Counted from the stretch's first letter, positions 1 to 8,004 are shown. The stretch is DNA of 64,000 nt from Thioalkalivibrio sp. HK1 (GCA_000583135.1 JFBG01000027.1:1-64000), one strand, 5' to 3'. Notes: generated by a model not told the origin, from the letters alone. Translations and numbers: made by a program.

Positions 1-2
1 AA

Positions 3-425
3 CTGGTGGAACGGGAATTCGGGTTCTTCATCCTGCGCTCGCCTTCGAATGCCGAAGTCTGCGCCGCCCGGGATGCGATGCTCGAGGCTCTCGAGTCCTC
101 GCTTTTCGATCGAACGAAACCGGCCATCAGCTCGACCCGAATCATCACCGGCGTCGAACCCTACCAAGCGCAGCTCATCAATAAATGGCGCCAAGGCGCA
201 CTGCTCGTGCCCGGGCGGACTCTGGGGATCGTCGAGTGCGCCCCGGCGGCCTATATCTCGATCGGGGCCAACGAAGCCGAGAAAGCGGCCGAAATCGATA
301 TCGTGGAAGTCCGCGCCGTCGGGCGCTATGGACGGCTCTTCATTTCGGGCTCGGAGAACTCCGTCAAGGCCGGGGTCGAGGGTGCGGTGCGAGCCGTCGA
401 AGGGGTCCAAGGAAAAAGCGGCTGA
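3..425 (+). CDS. BMC-domain microcompartment shell protein, C-terminal part (5' end outside window)
   Basis: The open frame runs in from the left edge, so the start is probably missing; GTG at 6 is only the first start-like codon visible. The last ~75 residues match a BMC shell domain: LGIVE, then PAAYISIGANEAEKAAEIDIVEV, then GRLFISG and a helix rich in Ala/Val. The preceding segment (FGFFILRSPSNAEVCAARDAML) looks like the end of a first BMC domain, so the whole protein may be a tandem-domain BMC-T trimer like EutL or PduT rather than a one-domain hexamer. Such proteins tile the facets of protein organelles and carry the pores. The stop TGA overlaps the ATG of the next gene (TGATG), implying translational coupling with the dehydrogenase. 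Family call is good; the BMC-T assignment is inference because the N-terminus is not seen. Confidence 0.75.
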   Translation: MVEREFGFFILRSPSNAEVCAARDAMLEALESSLFDRTKPAISSTRIITGVEPYQAQLINKWRQGALLVPGRTLGIVECAPAAYISIGANEAEKAAEIDIVEVRAVGRYGRLFISGSENSVKAGVEGAVRAVEGVQGKSG

Positions 426-1663
426 TGGGAGGAAGGCGGGTCATCGGGGTCGAGAGCGTCGAGGATGCCCGTCGACGGGGGCGACGAACGATCGAGATCC
501 TGCGCGGCGATATCGTCACCGCCTTGGCCAAGGAGAGCGCCGAGCGATTGGGGATTCGCCTCGTTCAGGGGCCCATCGAGCGGGCGCCGGCGCCCGAGGC
601 CGAAGGGCATCTCGTCTTGCAGCGAGCCCTTTGGCGACGATCGGCGAGATGGACCGGGATTGGAAGCGATCGGCAAGGCGACCCTCTTGCAGGCGAAAGT
701 ACCAAAGGATTCGTCGGCGGAATGAAAGGCGTCCGGCGATTTGCCAAGCTCGCCCTCGTCGGCGCCGGCGGAGTCGGAGCCAATATCGCGCAGATCGCGG
801 CCATGCGGGGGATGGCCGAGGAAATAGCGCTGATCGATATTTCCCCGGGACTGGCCGCGGCTTTGGCCTTGGATCTGGAGCACGCCGGGGGTATGGGCGG
901 CAACGCCGCTTCGTTCGTCGGCGGCGAATCCTTGGATCTTCTCGACGGGGCGGATGTGGTGGTCATGAGCGCCGGTCGCAGCCGACGACCGGGGATGGAG
1001 CGATCGGAGCTGGCCGCGGTCAACGCTCGGGTCATCCGGCAGGCGGCCAATGCGATTCGCACGCTGGCTCCTCGCGCGGTGGTGATCGTCATCACCAACC
1101 CGCTCGACGAGATGACCCTTGAAATGCTGCGAGCCACGGGCTTCGAGCGCGAGCGGGTCCTCGGCATGTCCGGGACATTGGACTCCGCGAGGCTGCGCCA
1201 AGCGCTGGCGCAAGCGGCGAGGGTCGATGCGGGCGATATCGACGCCATCGCTCTTGGCAGTCACGGTCGGGAGATGATCCCGATCATCAGCCTCGCCCGG
1301 ATTCGCGGACGAAGCCTCGACGCCTTCCTTTCTCCTGCGGAAATAGAATCCTGTATCCATAAGGCGATCAACGGTGGCGGGGAGATCGTGGCGCTCAAAA
1401 AAACCGGCTCGGCGACCATCGCTCCCGCCCACGCCACGATCGAGATCTTGGATCACCTGCGCGGGGCGCGCCACGGCGCGGTGCCGGTATCGGTCATGCT
1501 CGCCGGGGAATACGGGATCGAGGGGGTGGCGGTCGGGGTTCCGGCGCACTTGGGAAGCAAGGGGCTTGTCGATATCGTCGAGTTGCCGCTCGACGATCGT
1601 GAACGAGAGCGATTGAAGGCCGCCGCGGCCGCGATCCGTCGGCGCTGCGAAGGCATAGGTTAA
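425..1663 (+). CDS. Malate/lactate dehydrogenase-family enzyme with a ~99-residue N-terminal extension
   Basis: A protein of 412 residues if translation starts at ATG 425, which overlaps the stop of the shell gene. The catalytic part begins near residue 99 (internal ATG 722) with a Rossmann motif (LALVGAGGVGANIAQ), the aspartate after beta-2 that selects NAD (ALIDIS), NPLDEMT, and the catalytic-His region in LGSHGREMIPIIS. This is the 2-hydroxyacid dehydrogenase family that interconverts a 2-oxoacid and its hydroxyacid with NAD(H). The first ~48 residues (VIGVESVEDARRRG...DIVTALAKESAERLGI) resemble a short conserved segment I associate with other BMC-locus proteins such as EutQ. It could be a targeting or assembly module; that is inference. 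A RidA gene follows 12 bp downstream. Substrate is not decided: malate and lactate are the family norms. Confidence 0.78.
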   Translation: MGGRRVIGVESVEDARRRGRRTIEILRGDIVTALAKESAERLGIRLVQGPIERAPAPEAEGHLVLQRALWRRSARWTGIGSDRQGDPLAGESTKGFVGGMKGVRRFAKLALVGAGGVGANIAQIAAMRGMAEEIALIDISPGLAAALALDLEHAGGMGGNAASFVGGESLDLLDGADVVVMSAGRSRRPGMERSELAAVNARVIRQAANAIRTLAPRAVVIVITNPLDEMTLEMLRATGFERERVLGMSGTLDSARLRQALAQAARVDAGDIDAIALGSHGREMIPIISLARIRGRSLDAFLSPAEIESCIHKAINGGGEIVALKKTGSATIAPAHATIEILDHLRGARHGAVPVSVMLAGEYGIEGVAVGVPAHLGSKGLVDIVELPLDDRERERLKAAAAAIRRRCEGIG

Positions 1664-1675
1664 GGAGCCGCCGTC

Positions 1676-2077
1676 ATGATGGTGGCGAGCGAAAAATCCG
1701 GCGGGCGCTTCGAGGAGATCGGAGCTTACAGCCGGGTCAAGCGTATCGGGCCTCATGTCTGGGTGGCGGGCACCGCGGCCATCGAGCCCTCGGGACGCAT
1801 CCACGCCCCCGGGGATTGCTACGCCCAGACCCGCTATATTCTGCGGCGTATCGAGCAGGCGCTTTCGCAGGTCGGGGCGGAACTGTCCCATGTCGCTCGG
1901 GTGCGCTGCTACTTGGCCGACATGTCGCACGCCTCGGAATTCATCCGCGCCCACGGGGAGGTCTTTCGCGGCATCGATCCCGTGTTGACCGCCGTCGTCG
2001 CCGGACTCTCGCAGCCGGAACTGGTGGTCGAGATCGATGTCGATGCCCTGATCCACGAGCCGTCGATCGTAAGATGA
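1676..2077 (+). CDS. RidA/YjgF/UK114-family protein
   Basis: A 133-residue protein preceded by AAGGAG. It has the RidA fold signature: a start-proximal beta strand (VWVAGTAAI), a central helix (RYILRRIEQALSQVG), the ARVRCYLADM strand, and a C-terminal stretch with LVVEIDVDALI. RidA-family members hydrolyse reactive enamine/imine intermediates or act on aminoacrylate-like compounds. The usual RidA arginine that binds the substrate carboxylate corresponds to the Arg in VARVRCYL. It lies 12 bp after the dehydrogenase, so the two are almost certainly co-transcribed. A role in clearing a reactive intermediate of the microcompartment pathway would fit, but the sequence alone does not show the substrate. 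Confidence 0.8.
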   Translation: MMVASEKSGGRFEEIGAYSRVKRIGPHVWVAGTAAIEPSGRIHAPGDCYAQTRYILRRIEQALSQVGAELSHVARVRCYLADMSHASEFIRAHGEVFRGIDPVLTAVVAGLSQPELVVEIDVDALIHEPSIVR

Positions 2078-2141
2078 TCCGTCTTAATCGAGGCGCTCGA
2101 TGGATCTCGCAGGCAGGCTTCGATCCCCAAGAGGGCTCTTC

Positions 2142-2203
2142 CGATCGACCATCGGCGATCGACCATCGGGTTTGGCGCGGACGAGACGATCTCGACGATC
2201 TCG
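2142..2203 (+). repeat. Direct tandem repeats upstream of livK (14 bp x2 and 9 bp x2)
   Basis: CGATCGACCATCGG occurs twice back to back at 2142-2155 and 2156-2169 without mismatch, and ACGATCTCG occurs twice at 2186-2194 and 2195-2203. Both lie in the 171-bp spacer between the RidA gene and the ABC binding-protein gene. No function is evident; they belong to a wider pattern of short tandem duplications in this window. Confidence 0.85.
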
Positions 2204-2248
2204 ACCCGAAACACCGAACACCCCGAGAAAAAACAGGAGATTGAGGAT

Positions 2249-3580
2249 ATGAAAAGCGCCACTTCGCCGGGCATCCGGTTTTTGGGCATCCGGTTTTCGG
2301 GCACACGGTTCTTCACGGCGGCTCTTCTTGCCGCCGCATTCACCGCCCACCAAGCCGCCGCCGATATCAAGGTGGGATTCATCGGCTCGCTCTCGTCGGA
2401 TACCGGACGATCGACCCTGCGCGGCGCCGAAATCGCCGTCGACGAACTCAACGCCTCGGGCGGCGTGCTCGGCGGGCAGAAGATCGTCCTGATCCCCGCC
2501 GATACCGGCGAGGATGTCACCGAGGGCATCAAGGCCTACGAATACCTCGCCGAGAGCGAGGAGGTCGATTTCATCGTCTCCGGATCGATCGACGATGTCT
2601 CCTTGGGCTGGATCCCGCGCATGCGCGAATATCGCATTCCGACCTTGGATACATGGACATCCTATATCGGCATCATCGATATGGTGATCGAGGATCCCGA
2701 AGCGATGATGCCCTATTTCATGAATATCGCTTCCGACGAGGCTCTGGCCACCCTTTATATCGACTTCGGCAAGGATGTGCTCAAAGGCCAAATGGGCTGG
2801 AACAGCGTGGTGATCCTCGCCGAGGATACGGCTTTCGGCGGCGCGATCACCGGCTTGGTGACCGATGCGCTGGCCCCGGAGGCGGGGATCGAGGTCAAGG
2901 AGATCATCAAATACGACATCGCCACCGTCGACTTCGCCCCGATCTTCTCCAAGGCGCAAAACTCAGGGGCCGACTTCATCTACCTCGTCAGTTCGGTCAA
3001 CTCGCAGGTGGTTTCCTCGCAATACGTCAAACTGCAAGTGCCGATGGCGATGACCGGGGTCAATGTATCGGCCATGGGCGCCGACTACTGGGAGGATACC
3101 GGCGGCGCCGGGGGCGGGATGTCGACCCTCTCGCCCGTCCCCTCGGTCGGCTTCAAACTCGATCCGGTCAGCCAAGCCTTCGTCGACACCTATCGAGCCC
3201 GATACAAGGACCGTCCGGTGATGCCCCATTTCAACGGCTTCAACGCCTATCACGGGGTCAAACAGGCGATGGCCGCCGCCGAAGCCGCCGGGGGATTCGA
3301 TGATGTCGATGCTTGGGCTTCCAATATGAAACAGCAAGATCTGGTGTTGGAGCTCGACGGTCAACTCTGGCTTCGCTACGGATTTTGGGGCGACGACGAG
3401 GTGGAGCCGAGAACCGGACGCAAATACCCGCATAACATCCGCTTCGATATCACCGAGCCTTACGACGAGGCCTCTCCCTCGATGGTCGTGATCCAGTGGT
3501 ACGAAGACGGCACCACTGCGGTGATCTATCCGAAGAAATACGCAACCGGCGAATTCGCCTTGCCCAGCTGGGTGAAGTGA
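2249..3580 (+). CDS. Branched-chain-amino-acid-type ABC transporter, periplasmic substrate-binding protein
   Basis: A 443-residue LivK-type (type I fold) solute-binding protein. ATG 2249 follows AGGAG. A signal peptide ends near residue 38 (TAHQAAA/DIKVGF). The mature part starts with the typical KVGFIGSLSSDTG, then RGAEIAVDELNASGGVLG and a second lobe with DFAPIFSKAQNSGADFIYLV. In this HAAT family the ligands include branched-chain amino acids, urea and short amides, so the ligand is not decided. It heads a complete binding protein-permease-permease-ATPase-ATPase set and lies just after the microcompartment genes, so it may import the substrate of that pathway. Oddity: the signal peptide contains three tandem copies of a five-residue unit (GIRFL-GIRFS-GTRFF), produced by a 15-bp DNA repeat. 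Confidence 0.85.
   Translation: MKSATSPGIRFLGIRFSGTRFFTAALLAAAFTAHQAAADIKVGFIGSLSSDTGRSTLRGAEIAVDELNASGGVLGGQKIVLIPADTGEDVTEGIKAYEYLAESEEVDFIVSGSIDDVSLGWIPRMREYRIPTLDTWTSYIGIIDMVIEDPEAMMPYFMNIASDEALATLYIDFGKDVLKGQMGWNSVVILAEDTAFGGAITGLVTDALAPEAGIEVKEIIKYDIATVDFAPIFSKAQNSGADFIYLVSSVNSQVVSSQYVKLQVPMAMTGVNVSAMGADYWEDTGGAGGGMSTLSPVPSVGFKLDPVSQAFVDTYRARYKDRPVMPHFNGFNAYHGVKQAMAAAEAAGGFDDVDAWASNMKQQDLVLELDGQLWLRYGFWGDDEVEPRTGRKYPHNIRFDITEPYDEASPSMVVIQWYEDGTTAVIYPKKYATGEFALPSWVK
2269..2313 (+). repeat. 15-bp tandem repeat x3 inside the livK signal peptide
   Basis: Three adjacent 15-bp units at 2269-2283, 2284-2298 and 2299-2313 (first unit GGGCATCCGGTTTTT) stay in frame and encode GIRFL, GIRFS and GTRFF. 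The first two differ at only one base; the third is more diverged. They lengthen the basic n-region of the secretion signal. Confidence 0.9.
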
Positions 3581-3590
3581 TCGATATCCG

Positions 3591-3617
3591 CTCGGGGGGT
3601 CGTCTCGGCCCCCCGAG
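3591..3617 (+). terminator. GC-rich intercistronic stem-loop between livK and livH
   Basis: CTCGGGGGG at 3591-3599 pairs perfectly with CCCCCCGAG at 3609-3617 across a 9-nt loop. No T-run follows, so it is not a classical intrinsic terminator. Hairpins in this position after a binding-protein gene commonly protect the upstream mRNA or reduce read-through, giving more binding protein than permease; that role is inferred. Confidence 0.6.
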
Positions 3618-3669
3618 GCCCGGCATCGAGCGCGCGATATCGACCATCTTGCCTCGGCGGCCTTAGGGC

Positions 3670-4524
3670 ATGCTCCTCCAAATCCTGATCCAGGGCTTTT
3701 TGCTCAGCGGCCTTTACGCCCTGATCGCGGTCGGCTTCACCTTGATCTTCGGTATCGGCCGGATCCTCAATCTGGCCCACGGCAGCTATTTGATGGCCGG
3801 GGGCTACGCTTTTTTCTGGATCGGACAAATCATCGGCCTGCCCAAAATCATCGGGGTCGCCTTGGCCGTCTTTTTGGGTGCCGGTATGGGCATCGCGATC
3901 TACCGCTTGATCGTGCGCCCCCTCAAGGGAGACCGAATCGCGGTCGAGATCGCGACCCTGATCCTGGCCGTCATCTTGCAGGCTGCCATCGTGTTGATCT
4001 TCGGCAGCAGCTCGAAGATCCCCCATCCCTTGGTGCCCGGGGTGGTTCGCATCGCCGACACTCCGATCGCTTGGAGCATTCTGGTTGCGACCTGCGCCAG
4101 CTGGATCATCTTGCTTTCCCTTTACGCCTTCATCCGCCTGTCGCATACCGGCCGGGCGATGCAAGCGGTTTCGATGGATCCCAAAGGGGCGGCGATCTGC
4201 GGCATCGATTCCAATCGAATCGACATCATCGTTTGGAGCATCTCCGGGGGGCTCGGAGCCCTCGCAGGGGTGTTCTTCGCAGGCTATACCCAGCTCTCGC
4301 CCTCGATGTGGGTAACGCCTCTGATCATCTCCGTTGCGGTGGTCATCGTCGGCGGGATCGGATCGATCATGGGCACCTTGGCCGTGGCTCATATCATCGG
4401 TTTCATGGAGGTGATCGTCACCACCTTGATCGCCCCCGAATTGCGAGGGGTCTTCACCATGGGATTGATCATCGTCGCTTTGTTGTTTCGCCCCCGAGGG
4501 TTATTCGGCCGGGAAGAGATTTGA
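3670..4524 (+). CDS. livH: Branched-chain-type ABC transporter permease (LivH family)
   Basis: A 284-residue, very hydrophobic inner-membrane protein. It opens with LLQILIQGFLLSGLYALIAVGFTLIFGIGRILNLAHGSYLM, the LivH hallmark in which an Asn-Leu-Ala-His/Gly segment follows the first helices. A later hydrophobic segment contains SVAVVIVGGIGSIMGTLAVAHIIGFMEV, which carries the ATPase-contacting GGxGSxxG loop. Length is usual for LivH (about 290). The stop TGA is directly followed by the ATG of the second permease. It would form the transport channel with LivM. The symbol denotes the family, not a proven substrate. Confidence 0.85.
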   Translation: MLLQILIQGFLLSGLYALIAVGFTLIFGIGRILNLAHGSYLMAGGYAFFWIGQIIGLPKIIGVALAVFLGAGMGIAIYRLIVRPLKGDRIAVEIATLILAVILQAAIVLIFGSSSKIPHPLVPGVVRIADTPIAWSILVATCASWIILLSLYAFIRLSHTGRAMQAVSMDPKGAAICGIDSNRIDIIVWSISGGLGALAGVFFAGYTQLSPSMWVTPLIISVAVVIVGGIGSIMGTLAVAHIIGFMEVIVTTLIAPELRGVFTMGLIIVALLFRPRGLFGREEI

Positions 4525-5475
4525 ATGGATATCGGCAGACATCATCTCGCGCTTTGGGCGATCGCCGCCGCAGGTCTGTTCGTTCTCCCTTCGCTGGTGG
4601 GCAGCGGCATCCTGCGAACGCTGATACTCGCCAACTACTTGGCGATCTTCGCCATCAGTTGGGATGTGCTCTCGGGTCGCACCGGCTATATCAGCTTCGG
4701 ACAACCCTTTCTCATCGGCATCGGGGCCTATACCACGGCCATCTTGACCAAACGCTTCGACGTGCCCATGGAGATATCGATCCCCGCCGCGGTGCTGGTA
4801 ACGATGGTCGGGGGGTTGATCGTGCTCTTGCCCGCGCTGCGCCTTCGCGGCAGCTATTTCGCCTTGGTGACCTTGGCCTTGATGGAGCTGTGCTACCAGC
4901 TGGTGCAGGTGATCCGACCCGATATCACCGGCGGCACCCGCGGCATGTCCGGCCTGCCGACCCTGACCCGCGGCGCCTCGAATGGCTATTACCTCTCCAC
5001 CGGGCTGATGTTGACGATCGCTTTGACGGCTTGGATGCTGATGCGAACGCGATTGGGACTCGCTCTTTCGGCCATCGGCATGGACGAGGGCGCGGTGCAA
5101 GGGGCGGGCCTTTCTCCGACCCGTCTCAAGAGCTTCGCCTTCCTCGCCAGTGCATTCATCGCCGGGCTCGGCGGGGCTTTCTACACCCACTATCTGGGAT
5201 CGATCGCTCCTCGAGCCCTCTTCGATATCACTTTTCTCTTCACCATCCTCGCCGCCGCCCTGATCGGGGGATCGGGCACCGTGATCGGTCCGATCCTCGG
5301 GGCCTTCTTTTTGACCTTTTTATTGGAATGGCTGCGCCCCCTGCTACCCGGCGCGGAGCGCTATTTCGTTTACGGCCTGGTCGCTCTTTTGCTTTATATG
5401 TACCAGCCCGCCGGGATCCTTGCGATCATCGAGCGCGTGCGGGTCCGCTTGTTCGGCGATTCCCGAAGCGGATGA
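4525..5475 (+). CDS. livM: Branched-chain-type ABC transporter permease (LivM family)
   Basis: A 316-residue membrane protein starting immediately after the LivH stop. LivM hallmarks visible are ILANYLAIFAISWDVLSGRTGYISFGQP, ALRLRGSYFALVTLALMEL, GTRGMSGLPTL, and the ATPase-coupling loop with ALIGGSGTVIGPILGAFFLTFLLEWL. Length fits LivM without the extra N-terminal helices found in enteric bacteria. It pairs with LivH as the second half of the membrane channel. Confidence 0.85.
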   Translation: MDIGRHHLALWAIAAAGLFVLPSLVGSGILRTLILANYLAIFAISWDVLSGRTGYISFGQPFLIGIGAYTTAILTKRFDVPMEISIPAAVLVTMVGGLIVLLPALRLRGSYFALVTLALMELCYQLVQVIRPDITGGTRGMSGLPTLTRGASNGYYLSTGLMLTIALTAWMLMRTRLGLALSAIGMDEGAVQGAGLSPTRLKSFAFLASAFIAGLGGAFYTHYLGSIAPRALFDITFLFTILAAALIGGSGTVIGPILGAFFLTFLLEWLRPLLPGAERYFVYGLVALLLYMYQPAGILAIIERVRVRLFGDSRSG

Positions 5476-5481
5476 GGATCG

Positions 5482-6210
5482 ATGACGATCGCCTTGGGCA
5501 TCAGCGATCTCGGCAAGCGTTTCGGCGGGCTCGTGGCGATCGACGGTCTCTCCTTGGCGATCGATGACGGAGAGTCGGTCGGGCTGATCGGCCCCAACGG
5601 CGCGGGCAAGACCACGATCATCGGCCTGATCATGGGCGAGCTGCGCCCCGATTCGGGTCGGATCGATCTCTTCGGCAAGGATATTTCACCGCTCGGCGTG
5701 GCCGAGCGCATTCGATGCGGGATCAGCCGCACTTGGCAAATTCCCCGACCCTTCGCGAATCTCTCGGTGATCGAAAATATCCGCATCGGATCGATGCCCG
5801 ACTCTTTGCGGGGGATGATCTTCGATCGATCGGATCCGATTCGAGAGCGCGAGCTGGCGATGAGCGTCGGCTTGGCGAAGAACGACCTCGAACGAAAAGC
5901 GTCGGATCTGGCAATGGGGGATCTGCGCAAACTGGAGATGGCGCGCACCTTGGCTGCCGGGGCCCGCATCCTGCTGCTCGACGAGGTCTTCGCCGGTCTC
6001 ACGGTCGGGGAGATCGACCATATCGCGGCGGTGATTCAAAACCTTCGATCCCGAGGTATCACCTTCTTGATCGTCAGCCACGACTTGCCGGCCCTCGCCC
6101 CTCTCATCGATCGCGCCGTTGCCATCGATCGCGGGCGGGTCATCGCCGAGGGGCCGCTCGACGATATCCTCGATCATCCGGATGTTCGCGACTCCTATTT
6201 GGGAAGATAG
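5482..6210 (+). CDS. livG: Branched-chain-type ABC transporter ATP-binding protein (LivG family)
   Basis: A 242-residue ABC ATPase, 6 bp after livM. Walker A is GPNGAGKTT (~residue 36), the Q-loop region reads GISRTWQIPRPFANLSV (LivG-like), Walker B is ILLLDEVFAGL and the switch His is in VSHDL. The signature region reads LAMGDLRKLEMA, less canonical than the usual LSYGxQR of LivG, though the Gly is kept. Stop codon is TAG, which shows that TAG is a genuine stop in this genome and matters for the next gene. Confidence 0.85.
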   Translation: MTIALGISDLGKRFGGLVAIDGLSLAIDDGESVGLIGPNGAGKTTIIGLIMGELRPDSGRIDLFGKDISPLGVAERIRCGISRTWQIPRPFANLSVIENIRIGSMPDSLRGMIFDRSDPIRERELAMSVGLAKNDLERKASDLAMGDLRKLEMARTLAAGARILLLDEVFAGLTVGEIDHIAAVIQNLRSRGITFLIVSHDLPALAPLIDRAVAIDRGRVIAEGPLDDILDHPDVRDSYLGR

Positions 6211-6212
6211 GC

Positions 6213-6974
6213 ATGAGCTTTTTCGCAACCCGACGACTTTGCGCCTTTCACGGCAAGGCCTAGGCCCTTTGGGATATCTCGCTCGAGGTGGAGGAAGGCG
6301 AGATCGTGGCCATCGTCGGGGCCAACGGTGCCGGCAAATCCACACTCTTCGACGGCGTAATGGGATTGGTGCACACCCGAGGCGATATCCGGCTCGCCGG
6401 GGAATCGATCCAAGGCAAGGGGCCGACCTTTGCAGTCGGCGCCGGAATCGGCTATGCCTCGGAGCGATTCAACCTCTTTCCCTATATGAGCGTGCGCGAC
6501 AACTTGCTGACCGGCGCTTGGACCGCCCGCAAGTCCATCGAGGAAAACCTCCTTCGCGTGCATACCCTCTTCCCGCGGTTGGCGGAGCGCGAAAGCCAGG
6601 AAGCCGCCACTTGCTCCGGCGGGGAGCGTCAAATGATTTCGCTCGGCCGGGCGTTGATGAGCGCCCCCAAGTTATTGTTGGTGGATGAACCGACGATCGG
6701 GCTGGCCCCGAAGATTTGCGCGGAGATCGCCCAATCCTTGCAACGCATGCGCGACGAAATGGGATTGACGGTCTTGATCGCCGAACAGAATGCGAATTTC
6801 GCGATCCGCCTCGCCGAACGCTTGCTCATCTTGGAATCCGGCCATATCCGGGCCGGCGGACAAAGCGAAGAACTGGCGAAAGACGAGGGGTTGGTGAGCG
6901 CTTACTTCGGAAAGGATGCAGGCGGATTCGAAGCCAAGGAGGGTGTGAAAAGCCCCGGCGCCGCCTGGACGTGA
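6213..6974 (+). pseudogene. livF: livF-family ABC ATPase interrupted by an in-frame TAG at codon 17
   Basis: ATG 6213 opens a frame reading MSFFATRRLCAFHGKA, then TAG at 6261-6263, then ALWDISLEVEEGEIVAIVGANGAGKST in the same frame to 6974. LivF proteins normally read ...GxxQALWDVSLxV here, so the TAG replaces the expected Gln codon (CAG to TAG, one transition). Everything downstream is intact: Walker A GANGAGKS, signature CSGGERQMISLGRAL, Walker B LLLVDEPTIGL and the LLILESGHI strand. TAG ends other genes here (livG, the PilO-like gene), so codon reassignment is unlikely. A restart at GTG 6288 would give 228 residues lacking the first beta strand and the aromatic A-loop, possibly leaving a weak ATPase. 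A sequencing error is the main alternative. Confidence 0.75.
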
Positions 6975-7053
6975 TGGCGAACTTTCGTCCTACACTACAC
7001 CCTTTGTATCGGAGCGAACTCGGCGGCGGATCCAATGATCGAAGGAGAGAAAA

Positions 7054-7728
7054 ATGTCCAAGATGCGCAAAGTATCGCTGGATGAATACACCGAAGAGAT
7101 CAAGAACAAGCGCTTTTCCGATTATCTCGACGACATGCTCTGCGATCCCGATGACTCGGAAATCATCGTGATCGATAACGACAGTTTCTCTCGAGCTTGG
7201 CAGCAAGTCGGCGATGATTTGCGCACCGCCATGGGAGAGATGGATGAAGAAATCGCTCGGATGCCGCAGGTGCCGCAACGGGAAATGCGAAGCGTCACCC
7301 CCGAAAAAATACCGGATAGGGGTCCGGCGAATTCGATCCGAACACAAGGGATCGTCGATGCCGGCGATGTTTCCGACGAGAACGGGGGCGTCGATGTTTC
7401 AGCGGACCATTCAAATCCGATGCCGTCTCCCAAGGATCTTGCCGGCTACAAAGAGGTGCTCGAAGACGCCCCGGAGCGCATTCTTGCAATGGCCGGGAAA
7501 AATATGGAGGCTCGCAACAAAGCATTGATCTCCCTTATAAAATCCCATGAAATCAAAGCGCACCTTATCGGCTCGGCAAATTTGATCTGGACCATCGGGG
7601 TATTGCTCTTCGCTGTGATAGCGGTCTTGGAAGGACATCCCGTCTACGCCGCTTTGCTTCTTATCTTGGTGGGCGGACCGCGCTTTTTAAAATCGATCCG
7701 GGCTATTTTCAGATCCGATGGGACTTAA
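7054..7728 (+). CDS. DUF2335-like two-helix membrane protein
   Basis: A 224-residue protein with a strong ribosome binding site (GAAGGAG). The N-terminal ~110 residues are acidic and look disordered or weakly folded. The C-terminal half resembles DUF2335: SPKDLAGYKEVLEDAPERILAMA, a short basic helix, then two hydrophobic segments (SANLIWTIGVLLFAVIAVLEG and VYAALLLILVGGPRFL). Known DUF2335 proteins are small predicted membrane proteins of unknown function. It stands alone, 79 bp after the ABC operon and reading the same way, with no obvious link to it. Confidence 0.6.
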   Translation: MSKMRKVSLDEYTEEIKNKRFSDYLDDMLCDPDDSEIIVIDNDSFSRAWQQVGDDLRTAMGEMDEEIARMPQVPQREMRSVTPEKIPDRGPANSIRTQGIVDAGDVSDENGGVDVSADHSNPMPSPKDLAGYKEVLEDAPERILAMAGKNMEARNKALISLIKSHEIKAHLIGSANLIWTIGVLLFAVIAVLEGHPVYAALLLILVGGPRFLKSIRAIFRSDGT

Positions 7729-8004
7729 GACCGAAGTCTTGGCTCCAAAATCGACCCTCCTCTCGCCGATGGCCCCATACTCGCTTCAAGGCGGCGATGG
7801 GGAAAAAATCGGCTTCGACCTTCGATCCACAAGTCTCGTTCGCTCTCGCCGGAGCCCGAAATCCGGGCGCTTTTGAGTATTCGGGGCTTTTTCGAGAAAA
7901 TCCGCATCCGTTTTCGATCGATCCGACACTTCGATGCTGCGGATTCGCACGCTCGCCCATGCGCTTTTTTCGATAGGAAGCGCCGAACCGATGGATGATT
8001 CGAT

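Noticed and set aside
326..2056. 576-codon minus-strand open frame opposite the dehydrogenase and RidA genes
   Set aside because: Composition is His/Arg/Asp-rich without a recognisable fold, and the plus strand holds clear shell, dehydrogenase and RidA motifs with ribosome binding sites.
6213..6290. Stop-codon reassignment (TAG read as an amino acid)
   Set aside because: TAG serves as the normal stop of livG and the PilO-like gene, so a single nonsense change in livF is the simpler reading.
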